A stretch of DNA of 64,000 nt from JBDREC01 sp043820105 [NCBI: Pseudomonadota bacterium] (GTDB lineage: Bacteria > Bdellovibrionota_F > JAHFAK01). A program made the translations under genes and the position numbers. Under the pieces are notes generated by a model, which searched no databases, was not told the origin of the DNA, and saw nothing but the letters and a program-made list of their open reading frames with translations. Of this stretch, positions 53,336 through 61,503 are shown piece after piece. The DNA lies in contig JBDREC010000102.1 in assembly GCA_043820105.1 (NCBI GenBank), forward strand, positions 1-64,000, read 5' to 3'. Positions within the stretch are counted from its first letter, which is position 1. Every line of letters begins with the position of its first letter.

Positions 53336-54178
53336 TTAATAATTAATATTTAATTGATTCTTTAAAGTTTTTGTTTTTTTTAATTTCACCCTCTCAAACC
53401 CCTGTGCTATCTCGCCTACAGAGTGGGCGTCAGAATTGACGATATAAGGGACTTTTTTTTGCAAGACAAGGTCAAGTATTTCAAAAGATGGATACGGCTC
53501 TTGTAGGCCTTTTCTGAAGCCCGATGTGTTAATTTCCAAAACCGATCCTATGCTCTTGATTTTATTGAGTTTATCCGAGGTCATTTCCAGGTATTTCTCT
53601 TTTTTAGCGTCAAAATACTTATTTTTAATATTAAATTTTTTATAAAGATCAAAATGTCCTAAAAATGAAAATATTTTTGTTTCAGCTGCTTTTAGATATA
53701 ACTCGAAATAATCTTTTATTAGATTTTCAATATTTCCAAATTTCAATTGCAGCACTTCATTGAAATCTTCATCTGTATAATCTATTGCATAAAATTCATT
53801 GTTTGCTTTTTTTTGTGAAAACAAGTGAACAGATCCGATTAAGTAATCCACTTCATCAATTGGTATTTTTTTTAAATGTTCTTCACAATCAAGAAAATAA
53901 TCGACCTCAAAGCCAATTAAAACATCTATTTCCGCAGCAAATTTTATTTTAAGTGTTTTGAGTTCTTCTAGATACTCTCTAACCCTTGATTCATGCATGG
54001 TCCAGGGAGTTTCATAACTTATAGGATAATGATCAGAAATTCCAACCTGTATTAAACCCTTTGATATAGCGCTTTTAATCATTTCCTCTGGACTATTTAA
54101 ACCATCCGAATAATTTGTGTGCATATGAAGATCTGATAGTTTATAATTTTTTTTGATCATTTTATATATATCTTTCAT
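53336..54178 (-). CDS. PHP-domain histidinol-phosphatase (HisJ/HisK type)
   Basis: A 280-residue PHP hydrolase. Metal-binding motifs: DLHMHTNYSDG near 16-26, ISDHYP, GFEVDYF, GSVHLF, GHFDLYKKF, and NSDAHSVGE near the end; EINTSGFRKGLQEPYPS is characteristic of the histidinol-phosphate phosphatase branch. It would complete the eighth step of histidine synthesis. AAGGT precedes the ATG. Its stop overlaps an AT-rich inverted repeat (53327-53359) shared with the convergent rsmA, a possible weak bidirectional terminator. Confidence 0.85.
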   Translation of the reverse strand: MKDIYKMIKKNYKLSDLHMHTNYSDGLNSPEEMIKSAISKGLIQVGISDHYPISYETPWTMHESRVREYLEELKTLKIKFAAEIDVLIGFEVDYFLDCEEHLKKIPIDEVDYLIGSVHLFSQKKANNEFYAIDYTDEDFNEVLQLKFGNIENLIKDYFELYLKAAETKIFSFLGHFDLYKKFNIKNKYFDAKKEKYLEMTSDKLNKIKSIGSVLEINTSGFRKGLQEPYPSFEILDLVLQKKVPYIVNSDAHSVGEIAQGFERVKLKKTKTLKNQLNINY

Positions 54179-54187
54179 TTAAAAACC

Positions 54188-54952
54188 TTAATTTATTTTA
54201 ATAAAATGATATATTAACCTTGTAAAGTTTTCCTGAGCTAACTCAAGGTTTTTATGAAATCGAATGACTGAATAAAATCTTTTTGGGTGTTTAAATATAT
54301 ATTTTATAATGCTAATAAATCCTTTTCTTGTTTCTTCTTCAATTTCTTTGGAAAAAGATATTGGCAAGTCTTGACTTAAAGTATCTGATACTGCTCTTAT
54401 AGAAACAAAGGGTATATTATAATTTTTCATTATATTTGCCAGGTGATGATTTTCCATATCACAAGCGATTGCTTCATGATATTTATTTTTATATCTTTCC
54501 TTTATTTCTTTAGTATCTAAAAGTTCTGATACACTTAATGTTTGTCCGAGTTGAATTGGTATTCCAATTTCAAGAGCAGCTTTTTCAGTATTATTATTTA
54601 TATTTTCATTTACCTTAATTTCATTAAGTTTATCGTTAATTATAATTTCAGATAAAACAATGTGACCAATTTTTATGTTTTTTCTAAAGGATGCGCAAAA
54701 GCCAGTGATAATAATGCTTTTAGGATTGTTGTCATTTATTATTTTATCAATAGTGGTTTTTTTTATTTTATAACCAACGCCTGTTTTTATTATAAGAATA
54801 TTTTTGCCTTCAAGACTACCACAAATACCAAGGTGCTTATCAATTCTAATAACTTTTTTATTATCAAGTAATTTAATTAATCGATCGATTTCAGATTGAG
54901 TAGCAGCAAAGATTAGATATTGTATAGAGACATCTTGCTTCCTTGTGCTCAT
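54188..54952 (-). CDS. Nucleoside phosphorylase/MTA-SAH-nucleosidase-like protein
   Basis: A 254-residue member of the PNP/MTAN family: LIFAATQSEIDRL at the start, ILIIKTGVGYKIKKTTID, SIIITGFCASFRKNIKIGHI, the ACDMENHHLANIMKN segment carrying the Met-Glu ribose contact, and SIRAVSDTLSQD, where Asp normally contacts the purine. The C-terminal 50 residues are an extra basic tail. Its ATG overlaps the end of the upstream gene. The exact substrate is open; a hopanoid-type phosphorylase is one possibility. Confidence 0.8.
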   Translation of the reverse strand: MSTRKQDVSIQYLIFAATQSEIDRLIKLLDNKKVIRIDKHLGICGSLEGKNILIIKTGVGYKIKKTTIDKIINDNNPKSIIITGFCASFRKNIKIGHIVLSEIIINDKLNEIKVNENINNNTEKAALEIGIPIQLGQTLSVSELLDTKEIKERYKNKYHEAIACDMENHHLANIMKNYNIPFVSIRAVSDTLSQDLPISFSKEIEEETRKGFISIIKYIFKHPKRFYSVIRFHKNLELAQENFTRLIYHFIKIN

Positions 54953-55644
54953 GCGCTCTTGTTCTCTTTTATTACTGTTTCAAAGTTTTCACGTTTTACT
55001 TTTAAGATAGTATTTTCTGAATATACGCCTCTTGCAATAGCACAAGGATAAATGATTGATCCTTTGCCGACTATTGTTCCTGGGCTTGTCACACTGTTGC
55101 AACCTGTTTCAACGTGGTCTCCTAATATTGCGCCAAATTTTCTAAGTCCAGAGTCTATTTTTTTATTATCAATTAATAATTGTACAGACCCTGGAGTAAC
55201 TTTTAAATTAGCTAGCTTTGTTCCAGCTCCTAAGTTTACGTGATTTCCAAGTATTGAATCGCCAACATAGGCAAAATGAGCGGCTTTGGCGTCATTGAGC
55301 ATTATTGATGATTTAATTTCTGTTGCATGTCCAATTATACATCGATCGCCAACAAGAATGTCTCCTCTTATATAGGCTCCTTGTCTAATCTGACAATTTT
55401 TACCAATGTATGCTGGGCCCCTTATATAAGCTTGAGCTTCCACAATCGTGCCTTCATCAATGAAAATGCATTCTTCATTTTCTAGATATGCTTGATTTGA
55501 AACTTGTCCTTTAATTTCACCTTTACATATTTCTTCTAAGTAAGCTTTAAGATTTTCACCTAAAACTTGCCAAACAAATTCATTGCTTTCAAAAAGACAT
55601 GAATGCTCAAATTCCTTAAAATCAAAAAACTGAAACGCTTTCAT
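54949..55644 (-). CDS. Left-handed beta-helix acyltransferase-like protein (GlmU C-terminal type)
   Basis: A 231-residue hexapeptide-repeat protein. Turns such as AYIRGPAYIGKNCQIRQG, AYIRGDILVGDRCIIGHATE and LGNHVNLGAGTKLANLK build the helix, and SPGTIVGKGSIIYP follows. This matches the glucosamine-1-phosphate acetyltransferase half of GlmU-like sugar nucleotidyl proteins, without a nucleotidyltransferase domain. It probably acts on a sugar phosphate in envelope synthesis. It overlaps the phosphorylase gene by four bases, suggesting a shared task. GGAG precedes the ATG. Confidence 0.8.
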   Translation of the reverse strand: MKAFQFFDFKEFEHSCLFESNEFVWQVLGENLKAYLEEICKGEIKGQVSNQAYLENEECIFIDEGTIVEAQAYIRGPAYIGKNCQIRQGAYIRGDILVGDRCIIGHATEIKSSIMLNDAKAAHFAYVGDSILGNHVNLGAGTKLANLKVTPGSVQLLIDNKKIDSGLRKFGAILGDHVETGCNSVTSPGTIVGKGSIIYPCAIARGVYSENTILKVKRENFETVIKENKSA

Positions 55645-55707
55645 TATATTTCTCCAGTATTTTTTGTGATATTATTTTGATTAAACGAGTAGATAGAAAT
55701 GGTCAAG

Positions 55708-56112
55708 CTATTTAGTTTTTACTTTTTTCTGATCTACAATGTAGGTGGTATATTCTCTTATTTTTTTAGAAAATAGTTCAACTTCTTTTGTATCTTGTTC
55801 CAAAATACCTACAAGTCTTCGATGCTGAACATTGGCAATTTCATCCATAATATTTTTAGGAGTTTCATTATTTACTTCAATAGCTTCCCAAAAAAGATCT
55901 TTCTCTAGACTTTTAAAATGGCCACCAAGGCTGTCAGCTATGCGATACAAGAACTCAACCCCCTCATAAGGAGTAGGCTGAATAACCAATTTTACATTGC
56001 GTTGGTTATCAAGTTTTTCAAGAGTTTTTACTTTTCTTTGAAGAGCTTCATTGTCGATAAAAAGGGTGATCACAAACTTCCTTAGAGGATCACCAAAAAA
56101 GGAAATGTCCAT
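55708..56112 (-). CDS. Hypothetical protein paired with a zinc-finger-like protein
   Basis: A 134-residue unknown, probably cytoplasmic. The N-terminus (KFVITLFIDNEALQRKVKTL) is followed by NVKLVIQPTPYEGVEFLYRI, suggesting a mixed alpha/beta fold, and the C-terminus is helical and basic. GAGGT precedes the ATG, and it starts seven bases after its partner gene ends. No family recognised. Confidence 0.65.
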   Translation of the reverse strand: MDISFFGDPLRKFVITLFIDNEALQRKVKTLEKLDNQRNVKLVIQPTPYEGVEFLYRIADSLGGHFKSLEKDLFWEAIEVNNETPKNIMDEIANVQHRRLVGILEQDTKEVELFSKKIREYTTYIVDQKKVKTK

Positions 56113-56119
56113 ATTTACC

Positions 56120-56458
56120 TCAATTTACTGGGGTTAATTTTCTTAGGTAATTATCAATTTCACCATCTGTTGAAATTAAATTTGAAAAAGAAATAAATAC
56201 ATCTTCAAGCCTCACAGTTGCAATATCAGAAAGATGCCATCCTTCTTTCTTTTTCTTTCTTTCTTTAATTGGAACATCAAAGTTTGGAATATTTTTTGCT
56301 AATTGCTTAATATATACATTAAAAGGAATATCTGCTACATTAGCTTCTCTTTCCTTGTCTCTTCTCCAGTTTTTTATATAGTGAAACCTACAATATCCAT
56401 TTGTAGAAGCACTACAATCGCACCCTGATTCTTTACAAAGTTTTATTACGTTTCCCAT
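56120..56458 (-). CDS. Small protein with an N-terminal zinc-knuckle-like motif
   Basis: A 112-residue protein starting MGNVIKLCKESGCDCSASTN, then GYCRFHYIKNWRR. The cysteines (8, 13, 15, 23) and His26 form a likely zinc site. Similar CxxxxC...YCRxHYIKNW starts occur, as I recall, in small proteins of deltaproteobacteria and Bdellovibrio relatives. The remaining 80 residues are helical. AAAGG lies before the ATG. Role unknown; nucleic acid or protein binding would be expected for the motif. Confidence 0.7.
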   Translation of the reverse strand: MGNVIKLCKESGCDCSASTNGYCRFHYIKNWRRDKEREANVADIPFNVYIKQLAKNIPNFDVPIKERKKKKEGWHLSDIATVRLEDVFISFSNLISTDGEIDNYLRKLTPVN

Positions 56459-56744
56459 TTTAGTACCTTTCCTTTTCGATTTCCCAGTGTATATAGAAAA
56501 TATTTAGCGAGAATTCAATCTTATTTTTCATGTTTAGCCCGCCAACTCTGCTATTCTTTTATACAAAATTCATACCAACCTTGTCAACCCCATAAGTAGC
56601 TGATATTACAATTCTATTATTAAACACCCTTTAAACATTGCGACCGCGCTGGGACAAATAATTCTTTATTGGGGTCATCCAGCTCCCCTTTCGACTCAAG
56701 GCGTTATCATAAGATCTAAATCAATAGCTGTTTTCTTTATAATA

Positions 56745-58217
56745 TTAACGACTTAATGTTGTTTTTATCTTTTCGATAATGTTGCTTGTTGACTTTCCTT
56801 TAACAAATTCAATAGTTACGACTTTGCCACCATTTCCTTCTACAATTTCCCTTCCAACAATCTGGTCTTTATTATAGTCGCCACCCTTGACCAAAACATC
56901 AGGTGTGATTTCTTTTATAAGTTCAAGTGGTGTTTCTCCATTAAAAATAGTAACAAAATCAACAAAGCTTAAAGCTGATAAAATTGAAGATCTTTCTTCC
57001 TCTGACAAAAGTGGCCTATCATCACCTTTTAATTTTTTAACGGAAGAATCACTATTAAGACCTATAACAAGAAAGTCCCCTAGCTTAGACGCTTCTTTTA
57101 AATATGAAATATGACCAGCATGCAAAAGATCAAAGCAACCATTTGTAAATACAATTTTTTTATTATTTCTTCTTAGCTTCGCAATCTGGTTTTTTAAATC
57201 TGATAAAGAAAGCACAAGACCAGTATTTTCATCACCCTGATGCTTTTTAAATTCATTAACAATTTCTCTGCAAGTAACCGTGCTTGTGCCAACTTTTGAT
57301 ACAACAATGCTTGCGGCATAGTTTGCAGCTAGGCATGCATCTTTAATTTCAGCATCCCCGGCAATCATGGCTGACAAAGTTGAAATAACAGTATCACCAG
57401 CTCCTGACACATCATATACTTCTTGTGCAAAAGATTTAATGTTTAATTGCTTTTCATTGTCTTTGGAAAATAGGGACATGCCATCTTTTCCACGCGTAAC
57501 TAAAATGTATTTAAGATTAAGTTTTTCAATTAGTTTTATTGCTTCTAAAGAAAGCTCTTTTTCTTCTTTAATTTCTTTGCCAACAATAATTTCAAATTCT
57601 TTAAGGTTTGGAGTGATTAAAAAAGCATTTTTGTATAATTGTATGTTTTCAGGTTTGGGATCTATAATAACAGGAATATTTTTGTCATTAGCATTGGCAA
57701 TAGCACATTCTAAAACTTTTTGAGTACAAACACCCTTGTTATAATCAGAAATAATTAGCAGATCAAATTCCTTCATGTTTTTTTCAATATATGAAGTAAC
57801 TTTTTCTTCAAATTCTGCAGATATTTTAGAAACAGTTTCTTTATCAATTCTTATAAGCTGTTGGTTAGAAGCTATTACTCGAGTTTTAATTCCTGTGTTT
57901 CGAGATGGTGATAAAAATAATCCCTGATAATCAACATTATTTTCATGAAAATATTTTTTTAATATCAAGGCTTCTTCATCATAACCAGTAACAGTAAGAG
58001 TTGATACTTTTATGCCAAGGCTAATTAAATTTCTAACAACATTTCCAGCGCCTCCTGGAAATATTTCTTCATTTTTTAGATTCAAAATTGGAACTGGCGC
58101 TTCTGGTGAAATGCGACTAACACTTCCATATAAAAATTTATCGACCATAAAATCGCCTAGAACTAATATTTTCTTTTTAGGAAAAAGTTTAAAATAATTT
58201 TGCAAATTATAACTCAT
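56745..58217 (-). CDS. hldE: Bifunctional heptose-7-phosphate kinase / heptose-1-phosphate adenylyltransferase
   Basis: Makes ADP-heptose for the LPS inner core. The first 320 residues are a ribokinase-like kinase with GDFMVDKFLYGSVSRISPEA, FPGGAGNVV and DVSGAGDTVISTLSA holding the catalytic Asp. Residues about 345-480 are the nucleotidyltransferase with TNGCFDLLHAGHISYL, GLNSDSSVKKLKG and LVKGGDYNKDQIVGRE. Full length (490) and both active sites are present. It is good evidence for a diderm envelope with heptose-containing LPS. AGGA precedes the ATG; it follows nadD by 14 bases. Confidence 0.96.
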   Translation of the reverse strand: MSYNLQNYFKLFPKKKILVLGDFMVDKFLYGSVSRISPEAPVPILNLKNEEIFPGGAGNVVRNLISLGIKVSTLTVTGYDEEALILKKYFHENNVDYQGLFLSPSRNTGIKTRVIASNQQLIRIDKETVSKISAEFEEKVTSYIEKNMKEFDLLIISDYNKGVCTQKVLECAIANANDKNIPVIIDPKPENIQLYKNAFLITPNLKEFEIIVGKEIKEEKELSLEAIKLIEKLNLKYILVTRGKDGMSLFSKDNEKQLNIKSFAQEVYDVSGAGDTVISTLSAMIAGDAEIKDACLAANYAASIVVSKVGTSTVTCREIVNEFKKHQGDENTGLVLSLSDLKNQIAKLRRNNKKIVFTNGCFDLLHAGHISYLKEASKLGDFLVIGLNSDSSVKKLKGDDRPLLSEEERSSILSALSFVDFVTIFNGETPLELIKEITPDVLVKGGDYNKDQIVGREIVEGNGGKVVTIEFVKGKSTSNIIEKIKTTLSR

Positions 58218-58231
58218 GATTTTTTCCTTTT

Positions 58232-58861
58232 TTATTTTTTTAAGTACAGCTTTTTTTCTTTGATATATTTCTTTACTTCATTACATACAAGCCCATCAAT
58301 TTCAATATTTTCAAAAATCAATTCTCTAATATTTGAAGAGCTGACCTTAGGCATTTGTAAGGCAAAGTTCGTAAAATTTTCATTCCTTTTTTTTATTTTT
58401 AAATGTCTTTTTATTAAAATAATATTAACTAGCTTTGATAGTTGTTCGAAGTCCTTCCATTTATAGGCTTCGTTAAGAATATCATCACCAATAATAAGAT
58501 AAAACTCATTATTGGAATTTTGTTTTTTTAAATATTGTACTGTATCAATTGTATAATTTTTTTTATCGCTGCTTGCGAGCTTTCTTTCTGTATCTAAAAC
58601 TTTTATTTTATTTTTTTTTAAATTAGAAAAGGCAAGTTTACACATTTTTAATCTGTCATTATATGATGAAGAATACTTTTTTTCTAAAGGATGACTAAAG
58701 CAAGGTAGAATCCATGTTTCATCAATATTAAAACAAGTATAAACATAAAGACTAACAAATAAATGCCCCATATGAGGCGGATCAAAACTCCCCCCAAATA
58801 TCGCTATATTCTTCCCCCCCCCTTGTTCTCTTGTTCTCTTGTTCTCTTGTGCTCTTGTCAT
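58232..58861 (-). CDS. nadD: Nicotinate-nucleotide adenylyltransferase with a repeat-encoded N-terminal extension
   Basis: Adenylates nicotinate mononucleotide in NAD synthesis. After the start, a stretch of about 15 residues (MTRAQENKRTREQGGG) is encoded by octamer repeats and a run of nine G; then the true family sequence begins at NIAIFGGSFDPPHMGHLFV. Other motifs are ILPCFSHPLEKK and SSNIRELIFENI (the SSTxIR-type motif). The ATG at 58861 overlaps the stop codon of the channel gene; a GTG one codon earlier is also possible. No later start codon exists before the conserved core, so the repeats must be translated. Confidence 0.92.
   Translation of the reverse strand: MTRAQENKRTREQGGGKNIAIFGGSFDPPHMGHLFVSLYVYTCFNIDETWILPCFSHPLEKKYSSSYNDRLKMCKLAFSNLKKNKIKVLDTERKLASSDKKNYTIDTVQYLKKQNSNNEFYLIIGDDILNEAYKWKDFEQLSKLVNIILIKRHLKIKKRNENFTNFALQMPKVSSSNIRELIFENIEIDGLVCNEVKKYIKEKKLYLKK
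58814..58858 (-). repeat. Octamer tandem tract plus G9 run in the start of nadD
   Basis: Plus strand: nine C (58814-58822), then TTGTTCTC three times (58823-58846), TTGTGCTC and a partial unit. A change of one octamer or one G would shift the nadD frame. Confidence 0.95.
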
Positions 58862-59889
58862 CACTTGCTCGCCATTTGCCTTAACTTGTGAACCTGGTCT
58901 TGATCACCCATTACAATAAGTTTATCATTTTCTTCTAAAATTGTATCTGATTTGGGGTTATATGAATAGTTGCCACCTCTTTTAAGTGCAACAACAATGA
59001 GTCCTGTTTTTTGAGGTATTTGTGATTGGCTCAGATCCTTTTTTTCAATGCTTGAACCAGCTTGAATATCAACCTCTTCAAGCCTTAGGTTTCCTCTGTC
59101 ATCTCTAAGCATTTCATCAAGAAAATTTACAACTGCTGGTCGTATCATTAAGGAAGCAAGTCTCATTCCACCGATAAAATTCGGTGAAACAATTTCATCA
59201 GCTCCAGCTATAAGCATTTTTCTTTCTGATGATCTTTCAATTACACGAGAAGCTATTTTTAATTTTGGATTTAATTCTCGAGCTGTTAAAACAACAAAAA
59301 GATTATCTTTATCATTGCCAAGCACAGCTACAAGTCCCTTTGCTTTTTCGATATTAGCGGCTTGCAGGGTTGAATCTTTGATAGCATCATCTATAATATA
59401 ATAAAGCTCTTCATAGTTCTCTATCTGTTCAATTTTTTGCGGATCATTATCAATTATAACAAATTCAAAATCAGCTTTTGTAAATTCTTTAATAACATTT
59501 ACTCCTGTGTCTCCTGCTCCGCATACTATGAAATGATTAGATAATGTAGCTATTTCTTTTTTCATTTTTCTCCTCTTCATAATGTTGCTTAATTCTCCCT
59601 CAACAATGAAAGCAACTGACTTGCTTACTGAATAACCAATAACACCTATGCCCATTAGAACAAGTACTAATGTAAACATTCTTCCATATTGAGATAAATT
59701 GTGGGTTTCGCCATAGCCAACTGTTGTGATAGAAATAATTGTCATGTAAAGTGAATCAAATATTGACCATCCCTCAATAAGTGTATAGCCAACTACGCCA
59801 ACTAAAATAACAGTAAGAATGGAAACAAATGGGAAAAAATAAACAAAATGACTTGTTTTTTGAGTAGTCTCTTTAATTTTTTCAAGCAT
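58861..59889 (-). CDS. Two-transmembrane potassium channel with RCK (TrkA-N/TrkA-C) domain
   Basis: A 342-residue Kch-like protein. Two transmembrane helices (VSILTVILVGVVGYTLIEG and MFTLVLVLMGIGVIGYSV) flank a pore loop with the selectivity filter TVGYGE at 56-61. A cytoplasmic RCK domain follows, with the Rossmann motif FIVCGAGDTGVNVIKEF, IIDNDPQKIEQIE and a C-terminal TrkA-C part. The assembly would be a tetramer gated by nucleotide or ions. The nearest GAGGAG lies some 14 bases before the ATG. It is followed by nadD with overlapping stop and start. Confidence 0.92.
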   Translation of the reverse strand: MLEKIKETTQKTSHFVYFFPFVSILTVILVGVVGYTLIEGWSIFDSLYMTIISITTVGYGETHNLSQYGRMFTLVLVLMGIGVIGYSVSKSVAFIVEGELSNIMKRRKMKKEIATLSNHFIVCGAGDTGVNVIKEFTKADFEFVIIDNDPQKIEQIENYEELYYIIDDAIKDSTLQAANIEKAKGLVAVLGNDKDNLFVVLTARELNPKLKIASRVIERSSERKMLIAGADEIVSPNFIGGMRLASLMIRPAVVNFLDEMLRDDRGNLRLEEVDIQAGSSIEKKDLSQSQIPQKTGLIVVALKRGGNYSYNPKSDTILEENDKLIVMGDQDQVHKLRQMASK

Positions 59890-59909
59890 CTTTTAAACAA
59901 TCTCCTCGC

Positions 59910-59925
59910 GCTGTACGCTGTACGC
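59910..59925. repeat. Heptamer direct repeat GCTGTAC
   Basis: Two and a third copies of GCTGTAC in the spacer between the channel gene and speB; the same 7-bp period as the larger array at 8314-8418, with a different unit. Confidence 0.8.
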
Positions 59926-59928
59926 ATC

Positions 59929-60828
59929 TTACCACACATAGCCATTATTAAAGATATAACCTAAAACCTTATAAATCATCTTAGCACAAATGAAATCAGA
60001 TCCTTTAAGGTTTTCATTTGGAGCCAGTTCAACCAGATCAAAACCAACTATTTTTTTAGTTCTAGATAATCGCTTAACTAAAGTCATAAAGAGGTTCCAG
60101 TCAATTCCACCTGGCTCAGGGGTCCCAGCGGCAGGGATAATCGCAGGATCAAAACCATCCACATCAATAGTTAAATAAACATATTCGGAAAGCTTTTCTT
60201 CAATCTCATCAATAACATCATTTATATATTTATTATTCGCAAGTTGATAAGCAAAGTAAATATCTAAATCATTTTTTTCAATTAGATCTGCTTCTTCTTT
60301 TGAAAGGCTTCTAATTCCAAATTGCACAATATTTCCAAGTGAATTTAATTCTCTAAGCCTTTTCATAACACAAGCATGAGAATATGGACTTCCTTCATAT
60401 TCTTCGCGAAGATCAGCGTGAGCATCAATCTGCAAGATAGAAAGATTATCAAAATGTTTTGAATATGCTTTTACAGCAGGGAGCGTAATCGAATGTTCTC
60501 CGCCAATTGGAATAGTGCATTTCCATTTTTCAAGATTTTGGCTTATCGCATTCTCAATTATTTTGAGATTATTTTCATAATCATCCGTGAACTCTTGTTC
60601 GTAAAGTTGATAATCAGTTGAAATCCCTTTTTTGAATGTCTCAAATCTAAGTTCTTCATCATACAGCTCAACAAAACAAGATGCCTCTATTATTTTTTCT
60701 GGAGCTTTAGCAGTGCCTTTAATATATGACGTTGTTTTTTCATAGGGAACTGGTAAAATTGTAATAGCTGATTCTTTTGGATTATTATATGGGTCTTCAA
60801 GGCCTAGAAAATCGACTCTATTCGTCAT
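59929..60828 (-). CDS. speB: Agmatinase (ureohydrolase family)
   Basis: Hydrolyses agmatine to putrescine and urea. The 299-residue enzyme has the manganese ligands in GGEHSI, QIDAHADLREEY, SHACVMKRL and TIDVDGFDPAIIPAAGTPEP, all arginase-superfamily signatures; the SHACVM segment is of agmatinase type. GGGAG precedes the ATG. The pyruvoyl-dependent arginine decarboxylase gene lies 33 bases upstream, so the two complete arginine to putrescine by the agmatine route. Arginase activity is the less likely alternative given that partner. Confidence 0.92.
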   Translation of the reverse strand: MTNRVDFLGLEDPYNNPKESAITILPVPYEKTTSYIKGTAKAPEKIIEASCFVELYDEELRFETFKKGISTDYQLYEQEFTDDYENNLKIIENAISQNLEKWKCTIPIGGEHSITLPAVKAYSKHFDNLSILQIDAHADLREEYEGSPYSHACVMKRLRELNSLGNIVQFGIRSLSKEEADLIEKNDLDIYFAYQLANNKYINDVIDEIEEKLSEYVYLTIDVDGFDPAIIPAAGTPEPGGIDWNLFMTLVKRLSRTKKIVGFDLVELAPNENLKGSDFICAKMIYKVLGYIFNNGYVW

Positions 60829-60861
60829 GTTACTCCCTGGCTTTAATTTTTTAGTGCTTTT

Positions 60862-61410
60862 TTATTGTATAAACACAACACAAGATAAAACAGTAGTCCA
60901 TATTCCATTTTTACCTCCAGTTGCAGACTGAGTAATAGACTTTGTTCTAAATATTTTACCGCCAATTTTCCAAATTTCCTTTTTTTCATCCCAACTTAAA
61001 TCAGGGTCAAAATCATAACCTAAGATTGTTGCAAGCATAGATGCCGCGAGGTCTTCAGCGTAATCACCAGCCACTTGATTTCTTTGGCCAAAAGCATGAT
61101 GTTCTGAAATGTATCCATGTCTTGTTGCATCTTTTGGAATAGCCATGCCAACGGAAGCAGCCATTAACCTATGTGATTCATTTGATGCAGCTTCACTCAT
61201 AACACAAAAAGCTATTTGTCCAGGAGCCATGTGTTTTAAGCCCTCTTCTTTGTTAATTAGTTTGCAATGTGGTGGAAAAATAGATGAAACTCTAACTAAA
61301 TTTAGCGGGGCAATATCAGCGTTTCTTAGAGCCATTTCAAAACTAGTCAACTTATCTTTATGCCTTCCAACACCCTTGGTGGTGAAAGCCTTGGTTGGTA
61401 CAAAACTCAT
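60862..61410 (-). CDS. Pyruvoyl-dependent arginine decarboxylase
   Basis: A 182-residue PvlArgDC proenzyme that cleaves itself to make a pyruvoyl group. The cleavage site is in LNLVRVSSIFPPHC, between Ser42 and Ser43, with Ser43 becoming the pyruvoyl. Further motifs are GVGRHKDKLTSFEMAL, PGQIAFCVMSEAASNE and GYISEHHAFGQ. It makes agmatine from arginine without PLP. AGGAAG precedes the ATG. The next gene is speB, giving a two-gene polyamine operon. Confidence 0.93.
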   Translation of the reverse strand: MSFVPTKAFTTKGVGRHKDKLTSFEMALRNADIAPLNLVRVSSIFPPHCKLINKEEGLKHMAPGQIAFCVMSEAASNESHRLMAASVGMAIPKDATRHGYISEHHAFGQRNQVAGDYAEDLAASMLATILGYDFDPDLSWDEKKEIWKIGGKIFRTKSITQSATGGKNGIWTTVLSCVVFIQ

Positions 61411-61503
61411 ATTCAGCTTCCTTATAAGAGGTTATTTTTATGAGTGAATAACTATATTTTTTAATGTTATTTGTAAAGAATATTAATTGGTTAAATATTC
61501 AGA

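Noticed and set aside
56641-56720. tRNA-like TTCGACTC with short pairing segments in the gap before hldE
   Set aside because: Only a 4-bp T-arm-like stem can be drawn; no anticodon arm, acceptor stem or CCA is found.
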